Origin: Progne subis subis
Taxonomy: Eukaryota > Chordata > Aves > Passeriformes > Hirundinidae
Length of the DNA stretch: 64,000 bases
NCBI GenBank assembly: GCA_022316685.1
Contig: JAKJHU010000053.1
Span: 4,147,636 to 4,211,635 of the forward strand
Direction of reading: 5' to 3'
The notes beneath the pieces were generated by a model. That model saw only the letters and a program-made list of their open reading frames with translations, had not been told where the DNA came from and made no database searches. Position numbers and translations under genes: made by a program. Of this stretch, positions 1 through 12,018 are shown in pieces (the first letter of the stretch is position 1; each line of letters begins with the position of its first letter).

Positions 1-1117
1 CAGTTTTATTGATGGACATGAGGGTCCAGGGCATGGAATATCCCTTTGGTCAGTTTGGGTTGGCTGTCAGGTCTGTGTTCCCTCCTGGCCTCCCTGGGGG
101 CCAACATGAGAAACAGAGAAGACCTTGACACTGTGCCAGCGCTGCTCAGCAGCAGCTAAAACACCGGTGTGTTATCAGCGCTGTTTTGGTCACAAATCTA
201 AATCGTGGCTGCTATGAAGAAAATTACTCCAGCCAAACCCACACTCTCACCAGACTAGGACCTGCTCATTCTTTTGTTTTGTCACAATTGTGGAGGAGTC
301 CCTAACTGTGGAACTTCAGTCACTGCAGTCACAGGCCTTCCTCTACTATTCTGTATGAGGCTTTTGCATTCCTTCCAATTTTATGCCCATTTCCTTTTAT
401 TTCATTGCATATTTCCCCATGATTTTTAGCGAACTACCTGTGTAAGTGCTCCATGAATATTCCTTCATAAATCTTCCATGTTTGCAGATTTGATGTAGAT
501 GGTGTAGACTCTGAGCATACAAATGCCACTTCTTCAGTGATACAACATATTGTTAATATGTCAGAAGATTTTTTAAGATTTAAGAATCACTACCCAGAGA
601 CTGATAAACTTTCCTCCTTCTAGAGGGTTTTTTATTACACTTTGTATACAATATTTTTTTCATGGGGGGAAAGCAGAGCGGCTTTGGAACATATAAAGTA
701 TTCTGAATGGTTTCTGTAGCCATTAGTCCTGATATTACTGGGACTGGGATATAACTGCAGATGTTATGTTTTGTTAAAGAATCCAGACCGTCCTCATTCT
801 AGCCTAAATGAAGGCAGGTTTTGAGGCAGGAATAAAAACCTGCCTCTAAAAGGATCCATGTAAGCCAGAATCATGATTACTAAAATGTATTCTGACTATT
901 GCATACTTGCTGCATGCTGTCCTGTCACCTCCTGAATTTGGAAAATTTTGATTTGTCATGAATTTCTGAAGGTAAAAGAAAGAAATGGGTTTTGCAATGA
1001 AATGTTTTCAAAGTCAGAAGATGCTTTTTAATTGCAATTAGCAATTGAGCCACAGTGCTTCTGTCAAAATAGTGCTTATTTAGCTATCAGATCTAATTTT
1101 TTTTTTTTTTTCCCCAG
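1..1117 (+). other. SUSD2 intron (partial)
   Basis: No block matching the preceding SUSD2 exon was found here, so this is read as intron up to the 3' splice site. Nothing else is recognised. Confidence 0.6.
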
Positions 1118-1319
1118 CAACATTCCATCAATCTGGAGCTCAGAGCATGCATTGGCTTGGCACCTTGAGAAAGACTTCAGAAATGACCCAAATGCATGGG
1201 CAACTGCAAAATGTATTGAATGGGACAGAAAGGAAGAGCTGCTTCCAAACTTCTTGGAAGAAATTATAGACTGCCCTTGCACCTTGGCACAGGCAAGAGC
1301 TGACACTGGCAGGTTCCAT
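1118..1319 (+). CDS. SUSD2: SUSD2 exon: end of NIDO/AMOP linker and start of AMOP
   Basis: A T-rich tract ending CCCCAG precedes the exon, and GTAAGT follows it. It encodes a block matching human SUSD2 (HALAWHL, then [12 protein letters not shown]). The first base completes a codon begun in an upstream exon outside the window, and the exon ends on a whole codon (His). Confidence 0.93.
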
Positions 1320-4300
1320 GTAAGTTATTAACTGATCCCTCTTGCTTATTACAATTTCAGGTTGAAGCTTAAGGAATGCCAAACTCCACACACACCGCTG
1401 TTCCCTCTCTAAAAGCCATTGGAACTAAATTAAGTTATATTTAGATTTGCCCAAGGGGCATATCAGATGACAGAGGTAAATATAGCTTAACTAGGTAGTC
1501 TGAATAAAAGTGCCTATAGGATAGGAGATGGAAATTACATTCAAACAGGGAATTAAAGCAGTAATTCCAATGGTAGACTGCAAACACTCTGTGGAGCTGG
1601 GAGCAGGGATGACTTCTTCCATATCCTACAAGATGACAGTCTATGTTTGAAGGTGATATCCCATGCTGTAACAAACTGTTTCTCCCTAGAGAGAAAACTT
1701 TGCTGCAATCCTTCTGCCTTGTACTTCAGAGCTCAATCCCAGAGCTTCAATCCATTATTTCCTTTATCCTGCTTCCTTCCTCCTCAGCTTCACTGTTATC
1801 AAGGAATTGACAAAAGATAAGAAAACAATTGCCATTTAGTCTACACTTTCACTTACACTGCTGATCTGAAGACCACATGAGAGTGGCTTCATCTCCTATT
1901 TATGATACCAAAGGATGGCATGCATTTATGCATTAAAAAAAAAAAAAAAAAAAAAAAAAGGTGAATCTTGCTACTATTCTGGTTATGAAGCTCCAAACAT
2001 GATGTGTACAGTTAAAATCTTGTGAAGAGAAGAAGTAGATCTACTGCTATTGTTTAAGAACATAGGATAAACATTTACTCTGTTGTGTTTCTGGTTGTTG
2101 TACACATACAGTTGAATTCCCACATGGCTGCATTTGTTCTTCAAGGTCTGTTGTAACAGACTGCAAAATGTTGAGGTCAGATGTTGCTCCAGACACTTCA
2201 GTTTTAAATTCACCGTTTTTCCTATCATTCCATGCTATTCAACATACAACCTCAACCAGTTCATCTCAACTTTACACATATGTCAGATACAAAGGGTGGG
2301 AACAGAATGTAGGAACAGAAAGGACAATGAGGAAAGAAGTCCATTAAGCATGAACATTGATCTTTTTCAGACAGATTATGGCTGCGACATTGAAAAGGGG
2401 AGCGTGTGTACTTATCATCCTGGTGCTGTGCATTGTGTCAGAGCCATTCAAGCCAGGTAAAGACAATTTCTTAAACTGTGGTTTTGTGGGTGTTTTTTTG
2501 TTTGTTTGTTTGGTGGGTTTTTTTTGTTGTTGTTGTTGTTTTTTTTTTTTTTAATTAATCCTTTCACCTCAAAGACAGCAGCATCAAAGAAGTCAGGGGT
2601 AACTAATCTAACTGGACATCAGATAAAGCTTGGCAACCAAAATATTTAGCTGTATCCATAAAAAGCAATAAGTAATCCCTAAATAGAAATGGACCCCACA
2701 GAGCTAAATGATGATTTTCTTGCTGCTTTTCTCAATCAGTCCCCAGTATGGAGCTGGACAGCAGTGCTGCTACGATGCCACGGGAACCCAAATCCTCACA
2801 CGCGACTCCACCGGAGGCAGCACACCTGATCGAGGGCATGACTGGGGTTCACCACCTTTCTTGAAGCCTCCCCGGATACCCGGCTTTTCCCATTGGCTTT
2901 ACGATGTTATCAGCTTCTATTACTGCTGCCTGTGGGCTGATAATTGTGACTTCTATATGAATAGGCGGCCCTCTAGTGACTGCAGGACGTACCGCCCGCC
3001 CCGAGCTGGTAAGGGCTTCAAAAATTTCCTTACGGAGCGCAGGGTTTTGATACAGTGTTGGCTTTTAGAATATTTGTGCCTATATGAGTTGACAATGGTG
3101 AGGGTACAATGTCCTGTGGAAAAATTACGTGGAAGGTTTCTGTTGATCTACCACTTATGAAATCTGTATGTGTTTCTTTTTTAATTGTGCTGCAAGATTT
3201 TCTGCTGTTGAGCATCTCGCTCACCCCTAGAACATAAATAGCAAAAGCAGAGTAGTCAGTATCCATCAGTGTGGACTTCAGAAAAAAGGTGGTTAGAGAT
3301 GGTTAATGACAGCTAGGAAGTAGCTAGAGAAGCTATCATGATGAGAAATATTCGTATCAAATAAGAAAGTTTTACAATTTACAGTGTGCCTGTTTCTCTC
3401 CATCTTGCTTTTAACTCAATCTTCAAGGTCTTGCCATACCTCTGTTGCCACATGTTTTGCCTTCTATGCTGCTGAGATGCTGAGGTATCCAGCAGGACTT
3501 GGCCTCCCATAAAGAAGGGCAAAGAGGCAGCAGTTTGCCTCAGGAAAAAAAAGGAGAAAACTGTAGAGGGCATTGCATTAGGTAGTTAGGGGTCATGAAT
3601 GAGTGGTTTGGGTGCTTAAAGAAACCCGATTAAAAGTGATGGCAGAAGCAGAGTTTAATATGAATTTGTGAAAATACAACTTTACAACTTGATGGCAAGG
3701 TGCATTGTATTAGCTACTACACAGATTAAAGCATACAAAAGAGGATAAATTAGAAGCAAATTGGAGAAATTTACGTGGAAGTTGGAAATGCAAAAGGGGA
3801 TAAGGGTGCAAAGGATCTGGATGCAAAGATAAGGCATTAGCCCTGTACTCATGTCCAAATCTCCCCATGTGACACAGACTTTTGAGCCTCTTTCCTTTCT
3901 CATGACCTTGAAGAGTAACAGGTTGTGATTTTTGCTTGTTCTTAATTCTCTTTTTGCTTTTAAAAATAGCATCTACTTTTGGGGATCCTCATTTCCTTAC
4001 ATTTGATGGTCTGAACTTCACCTTCAATGGCCTAGGAGAATATACATTGGTAGAGTCTGATCTCACATCCCTGAGGGTGCAAGGGAGGACCAAGCAGGCA
4101 CACTTGTCCAATGGTAAGTTGGTAAGAGAGGAAACAGAGCTTCTGAGCTTGTTTGATTTGCACTCCTGTCGTCTCCAGACTTCTTTTCTGGCCATTTGTG
4201 AACAGACACCATTCTGAAGATAATTATTTCTCTCCATGCCCCTTCTCATCAATAAGGCCAGTTCTAGAAATCAGTCAATAGGCACAGCTGCCAGCTGATG

Positions 4301-7300
4301 CATTTTTATGGCGTTTTTTTTTTTTTATTTGGAAGGAACTGGGGTTCAGGGAACAGGCTTGTCTGCAGTGGCCATGCAGGAGAACAACTCTGATGTGATT
4401 GAAGTGCGCTACTCTGAGGATTTGAGCCTGGAGGTCCTCTTGAACCAGAGGGTTCTCAACTTCTCTGAACAAACCTGGATGGACTTGAAAGGTTAGTTAC
4501 ACATACCAGCCTTGTGAGCAGTTCTATTGTGATGGAGCCCATGGACAGTTAAAAGTATCTCTAGGTGCATGCATTTCAACTCTCTTCTCAGTATCGTTTT
4601 GTGAAGTGGTTTAACAGGTGGCTTCAATGTTCGTTGTTTGCTATGTCCCCTTTCACTCACTTGTAGATCAATGGTTTTCCTTCTCTTCCTGTGGACAGCG
4701 AATGGAATTAAAAACTCTGTCCTCTACATTCTGCTTTGAGCTTACTGCATCTAATGCAAGTGAAGCCTACCAAATAAAATTAAATATAGTGAAATATAAC
4801 TAAAACATATACTGAATATAACTAAAAATATAACTGAATTTCACATTTACCTATAAGGAGCTCTCTCAGTAGGTCAAATATTATTCCTCTATTCTTCTGC
4901 CGAAAAGGCTATTAAAAGTTGATTTTTTTGTCCAACAGGGCTGTGATCATTCAATTAATCTTTATGATAATTTGACAAATATTCATCATACATCACTTCA
5001 ATTTTAACAGTAATCTCCCTATTCAGAAGAGGATGATTTCTGTGGCTAGCAATTAGTATTCCTCACATGGCTGAAGAGAAGGTGGAGAGCTACACTGACA
5101 AGGGACTGCGTGAGCAGAGATGCAGGGAGGAAAAAAAATGGAAGGGACATTGAGGGGGCCTAACGAAGAAGGCAAATTTGGGAGGTGTTGACAAGGCAAG
5201 GGAAAAGGAGACGAAAACTGTGACCACTGAGAGCAGTGCTTCCAGCTCACAGCCACTCTCTCATGTAGATATCTCATATCTTTAAGCTTGTGGTCTGGGA
5301 CACTGGCAGCAGGCATCTTATGTCAACAGTGGACCTTTCTTTGATACCACTCTCTAGTAGCCATCTTATCACAATTGTAGTGTGAAGGGGTGGCTTCCCT
5401 TTAAATGCTTCTCAGAGTGCAGCTGAGTGGAAGGGAGGGAAAGCTGTATGAAAAATCGTTATAACTGATGATTTTAACTGATGCTAAAGCATGACAAATT
5501 TTTCACTGTGGATAATTTGCTATTTTGTCCTCTGCCTCTCATTGTTATAGGTCTCTTTCTCTATTCTACACCTGATCAGAACATCACAGTGATGTTCTCT
5601 TCTGGATCTGGACTGGAAATAAGGGGAAGTGGAGGATTTCTGACCCTGACAATTCTGCTCCCAGAGAAGTTTATCAATCACACGTGGGGTCTCTTTGGGG
5701 TAATGAATGGCAATCCAGAGGATGACTACACCTTCAAGAATAAAACCACCATGTCAATTCATGCAAGTCCCCAGCAGGTGTTTGAGTTTGGAGCTAGCTG
5801 TAAGTAATTTCTCTGGTCTATTATTACTTTTCTTTACAAATTCAAGACTGCTCATGATTTAAGGACTAGGAAATTAAGTCTGTGCCAAGCAATCAGTACT
5901 GGAAGAAGAGAAGAGATTAAGAGAAATATGCCCTCCTCTACCCATGTGGGGAGGGAAACCACAATGGAGTGTTCAGCACTTTGTTCTATCAAGAGTCAGA
6001 CCTTGTATTTCACAGTTTACACTTTCAGAATACAATCGACTATGGTCAGCTGAACACAGCATCAGCAGACCACAGTGTTACAGAAATACAGCAAAAGCCA
6101 GGGCCAGCTATCTTTTCCCAGAATATTAGCAATATTTTCATCATGTGCCATGCTGACAAATCATTTATTAAATCACAATTTAGTAATTGTCCCTTTAAAG
6201 AAGAGGGTGTGGGGGGATGTATGTAAAAGAATGGCTCCTATCATTTAATGAGTGATTAAGCTGCTCTGTCTAACCTGCAGCATTAGATTGGTCAGCATTC
6301 CTTCTGACATCAGGTTAGGAGATGGGCCAGAAACATAATGCAAAATACCCTCTGGTTACCAGCTGATCTCTGTATTGAGCACAGTGTAACCATACTCCAG
6401 GGTTCAGATCATGCTGAAAAGTCTCACTGCTTCAGCCTCAGGAAGTTTCTGATATAGCAGAATGAAAAAAAAAGAGCAGGACCATGGCAGACAGGTTGAA
6501 TTCAGGGACACACAGTCTGAGGATCTGTGTTGCTTGTAATGGTTGCTTTAGGTACCTCTGTCTATTGTCAGCATTTTGCTAGGAGGCACATAAAACCATC
6601 TTTGTGGAAAATCCTAGCTACACAATTATTTGGATCTAATTTTAAGAAAATGGAGAAACAGCAGGTTAAATGAACACCAGCTTTGGTGCTAAGTTAAGAT
6701 GTTGCATATGAAAAGGAAAATAATCTTGAGCTGGAAGGATGCTGTAGGGCTTCCTGTATCTCTTCCAGCTCTAGTTACATTTCTGTAGATAAACACTTGG
6801 ATTAGTAGCACAAAGTGGTCTGTGTTGGCAACGTTACATATGAATCTCTCTTTCTTTCTCTGTCTCCCAAGGGGCTATTGAAAATGGAAGTTCTCTCTTT
6901 ACTTATGACACAGAGTCCTTACTGAACAGTTTCTTCTATGGGGAAAAGCACAATGCTTCCTTTCTGCCCGTGTTCTCCCCTCATGAAGACCCTGCTGATC
7001 CCCTGGTAGAAGAGATGGTCTCATGCTGTGGCTCTGACACATTCTGCAGATTTGATGTCCTGACAACAAGAAGCCTTCAAGTGGGAAGTTCCACTAGACT
7101 TTCCCATCAGAATCACAAGCTGCTGGTAGAACATCTAGAGCCAGGTGATGCAACATTCCATCATTACAGGATATTCTGAGTTGGAAGGGACACGCTGGGA
7201 TCATCAAGTCCAAACCTTAAGTGAACAGCCGATAGGGAGCATCTCTACAGTTATTTCTACAGGGCATCTAGAGAGTTAACACTGATTGAGGAGGCTTTGC

Positions 7301-10300
7301 TTAACTGTAGGTTCATGTACCTATAAATAATCTGTTCATGGGGAATCATCCTTGTACCAGGAAAATTCTGTACTGATAGAATACTTAGGCAAACTCAAAT
7401 CACTTTCTGTTTCTTCCACTATAACCCCACAGTGTAGAAAGTTTATCTTCATTTTATATGCATTAAGCTGTCATTCTTGGACTTCAAAATAATTTTTAGA
7501 AGTAGCAGGGAGCATTGTCTTTCAGGTAGCCTAAAAATCTTTGATTTTCCATGAATTCCCACTAAAATGCTGTTTGAATCATTGTAATGGAGTCCAAATC
7601 CTAAACACTCTAACCAGATATGTCTCTTTTATTAGTGATCTCTTGTGGCTGGCTGGAACATCCAACCAATGGAAGAAAGAATGGTACTAACTACCTGCTG
7701 GGCTCAACCATCAGGTTCACATGCAATGAGGGCTACGAACTCACGGGGTCACAGGAAAGAACTTGCCAAGTGTCAGGAGCCTGGTCAGGAGACACAACCC
7801 AGTGCAGCCGTGTAACAGGTCTGTTGCCATTTAGATATCACATACTATCACTAAAAAATCATTATCAAGGACAGGGCAATCTCAGTATACCACGATGGCC
7901 CTTGACAAAACTAATTTATCTTACTAGGTAAAACATTGGACATGAGATGTCTGAATTTCTAGAAAGACTCTTTTTCAAATCTAAGTAACAGGTGACTTCT
8001 GGTGTTTTTGTGAGTTTTGGTGGAATGTTAAAAGGTTTTGTTTTATCAATGGGTACAGGTACCTGAAGGGTGGGTGAAAAGAGGATGGAGCCAGGCTTTT
8101 TTTCAGTGGTGCCCAGGAACAAGACCAGAGGCCACAGGCATGCTCTGAGATACAGAAGCTTCCCTCTGAACATCAGAAACTGCTTTTTTTTACCTATGAT
8201 TATGATTGAGCACTGGCACAGCTTGCCCAGAGAAGTTACAGAGTCTCCCTCCCTGGAAATATTCGAAAGTTGTCAGGTCACGGTCTTGGGCAACTCACCC
8301 TGAGTGTTCCTGCTTCAAGAGGGGAGTTGGACAAAATGACTTCCAGAGGTCCTATCCCACCTCAACTGTTCCACAATTCTGTGATTTGAGAGCAGACACA
8401 GCCCACACTTGTTGAACCCTTTCACTTCTTTTTTTCTAAAATATTAGAAAATTCTATCATTCTGTACCAGTAAAAGCATTGTGAATGATGCAATGGTATT
8501 TAGTATAAATAACATAGATTTATTACCTCTCTTGTGTTACTATTAATAGATTATCAATTAGCCTGGTATTGCTGGATTTAGTTGCAGTTTAGTATCATAG
8601 GCTGTCTCTGTGATTTACAGAAAATGGCCCAAAATATTCTTTTTATTCATTCACCACATACACTGCAAATGTCCTCAAGATGGCAATATTTCAAAGCAGC
8701 AGGGTGATGCAGGGCCAGATGGCGTGTTGAAGCACTTTTAATGCTGAGTTAATAGCTCCCAAAAGCATTCATCAAATAATTTATACTAACAGATTCTCCA
8801 TTCTGAGACCCTTCCAAAGAAATATGGAAAGTGCACTTCACATCAGCAATGAATTCCTCTCATGCTGGCACATTTCATCAGCCTCTGCTGGCCTGCACCA
8901 ATTGCTTGTACATTTACAATGCAGTTCTGAACTTAGTAAGATGAACTGCAGTGAGTTTGGGGAGCAGAAAAATTTGCAAAGGATGGATCTTAAAAAGGCA
9001 GTGGCAAAACATTCTGCCAAGCTGAAAGCCAAGTATATTTTTCCACTGCTGCCATCGACCACATACATACTGGATAAGAGCCAGTTGGTCTCAATAAGCA
9101 AAACAGATGCTGACATTTACACTAGCAAAAGGGGGACAGAAAGGCAGCCCTGTGAGATCAGAGGAAAGGAGCTGAAGATACACAGTGATCGATTGCATTC
9201 AGAATGATGGAGACATGAAGCAGCTTTGTGGATGAGCAAACAAAACCCACAACGTTTTCCAATGCTTTCCTGAAAGATGACAAAGAAAAACAAGGTGTGA
9301 AAGAATTATATTGATCTGATTGCAGCAAAGATCTTCCTCATTATTTGATATTTGGTGTTCTAGTTAATTTGCAATGTGAACCAAAATTGGTTTTTATTAG
9401 CCTCAGGAAGTTGGAGTATGGCAATGCTGTCCACAGCAGCAGGATACTGACAATGCCAACAACTGATCAACGCAATATAAAATGCAAATTTCTGCATTCT
9501 TTTTTTCTTATTGATATGCCCTAACAATGGCATTTGTATCTAGCCTTGTTTCTCCTTTTTCCACAAGGTTTTCTGCTAGATGTCAGTGTTTTTCTGAGAA
9601 GGCTATTTTATTGATGGTCCCAGGTCTCTACAGAGAAGAGAGGCAATACAGTTCAAAGCTCCTTTCACTTATATCTAAACTTCTCATATTTTTATAGCAT
9701 GGGCAGCTAGTACTTGCTTTCCACTAAATACATTTCTGCCTCTAGTCCAAGACATATTTGAAATCCAGTGCCAGTTTTCCTTGTCTTACTTCTCTATTCA
9801 GCTATTTTCTCTATTCTCCATCCCTCAAGTCTTCTCCAGTACAGAAAAGGTCCTTGTGTTGTCAAAAGCTGTTGTTACTGAGGTCAGTTTTCTTTATTGT
9901 TTTTCTCCTTCCACAGCAGCATGCTGCTGTTTCACCAACATCCATTTTATCAAGTCCCGTGACAAAGACCTTGACACCAGGAAAATGCTGACAAAATTAA
10001 TGGACAGCTCTTCCCAATTTCTGGGTGCCTGAATGGGTGACCACTGACCTAGGCACTGTGATCAGCAGTCACATTTTTACTTTGAGAGTGAACTATTAAA
10101 CACACACTTTCTCAAATTATTTATTTCATGCTGGTCAAGAGCACAGGGCCCAGCCCTCTATTACTCTAAGCTCACAGGTGTACTTCTTTACAATGCTGTG
10201 TTTGTTACTCTTGCTGCAGCTTTGTGGCACATCACATTCAAGCTCTGTCTTGCAAATCACCAAGGTTTCTTAGTTGCTATGTGCTTCCATTTTCCAAAGA

Positions 10301-11976
10301 GAATAGTTGAAATAAAGGCATGGGGACTAGGAAAATTGGATAGGAAAAGAGGTGGAAGCGAGAAAATATAATGCCAGTTATTTTACTAAATCCATTTCGG
10401 CATTTTGAAACTTCAAATACAAATTATGTTGTTGGGCCGGCATATTGTTGTTTTTGAGTTTTGCTTCCGTGGACTAAAGTTTCCATGGAAATCCTCTGCT
10501 AATAATTATTTTGCTATGCTTCTAATTACAATCCCACTGCAACTCTTGCCAGTACCACAGCTCTCTTCACAGAATATCACAAAGAGGAAGAACAAAGAAG
10601 CCATCCAGCAAAAGCAAAAAGGAGATTCTAAAAATCAGATGTAATATCCAGCTAAAAATCATAAGATAGTGGCAATATATGTACATAAAGTCTTTTTGAG
10701 ACAGACAATAATTTGGTGACATTAATACTAGTTTTGCTTGTCTTTTGGATTGTTTTCTCTTTTTTTACCCCCCTCTTCTATTTACTTTTAGATTTCCTTT
10801 TCCAGGCTCAGGCTCTGTGTAAATACTGTTCACTTTGAAAAGCTGTCAGAAACCTCATTAATCTTTTGTGCCTTTTCTAAACACAAAGATTTCACAACAG
10901 AGGCAAATCACTACTGGACTAATGACTTTAGCCAGTGGTGGGTTCTCATCACTTGGCAGAGGCTGGGTGCCTCCCTGTGAAGGATGTGTAAGCCAAATAT
11001 TAGGTTGTGAGCCTTGTTCAGAAGCTGCTTGTGAAACAGTTTATGTATCCCATTTCTTTCCTTAAACTTCACTGTAAACCAAATTAGCAGCTGAATAATC
11101 TGTTCTAGGATCCCAGAAGTGTCTGTTATGTCACTCTGCCATCACTGTGTGCTAGGCTGTGGTTTGGGCAGGTGTGACAAAGTGATGGAAGGAAGGGCTG
11201 ACAAAAATGCAGCCCCGATGTATTAAGGCTCAGATACAAAAAGCAGGAATCATTGTTTTTCCCAGACAGTTCACTCCACATGCTGCATCTCCTAACTTTT
11301 ACAAATATGTGTGTTACCATTATGTGTCATGGTTAATCTGCCGCTGCTTAGTAGAATAAGAAAACAAAATGTTAATTTTTATTCAAAATCTGTTTCATAT
11401 CTGGTTTCTTTCTCTCTTTCAGGTGTCCTTGTTAGACAGCCACAGAATCAAGTTGACACTTTTCGTGTTTCAGTGTGTTCAAACTCTCTGATGCAGTTCA
11501 GTGTTCCCACATCAGAGCAGTCACTTCTCTTTTATGTAGATTATTAAGCAGCAAAGGTAGTTCAAAAATTTAATGCCAAAATAGGGGTAATATTTAAAGT
11601 AATCAAGCCATATGGAATAAGGATTGAAAACCATTTCAGTTGTTGGGATTGACAGTTCTACATCAATATTGCGCATTCACAATGTTGACTACCTATTAAC
11701 TTTTGTGCTGCAAAGCTTTTGCAGCCACCTGTCCTAACAGTCAAATATAGGAATTCTGTGAGCTCCTAATCTTTACCAGTTTCAGAGAATCTGAAAGAGT
11801 AAAGGGTTGGAAGGGACCTCTGGACATCATTTAGTCCAATGCCCTTGCCAAGGGAGGCAGTTCCACCAATAAAGAGAGTAGAGAAATTAACAATATATGT
11901 ACAGTTTCAAAAATTGTCATGTGACTACATTCAAACAGATATGAAGAAATGTGTATCAAAGTCTTCCAAAGTCTTC

Positions 11977-12018
<42 letters not shown>

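Noticed and set aside
1..1117. Possible additional upstream SUSD2 exon in the first kilobase
   Set aside because: No segment matches the expected preceding SUSD2 block with flanking AG and GT in a suitable frame.
2134..2554. Open frames around the SUSD2 AMOP exon extending into introns
   Set aside because: Only 2371-2456 is exon. The extensions run through splice sites into low-complexity T/GTT sequence.
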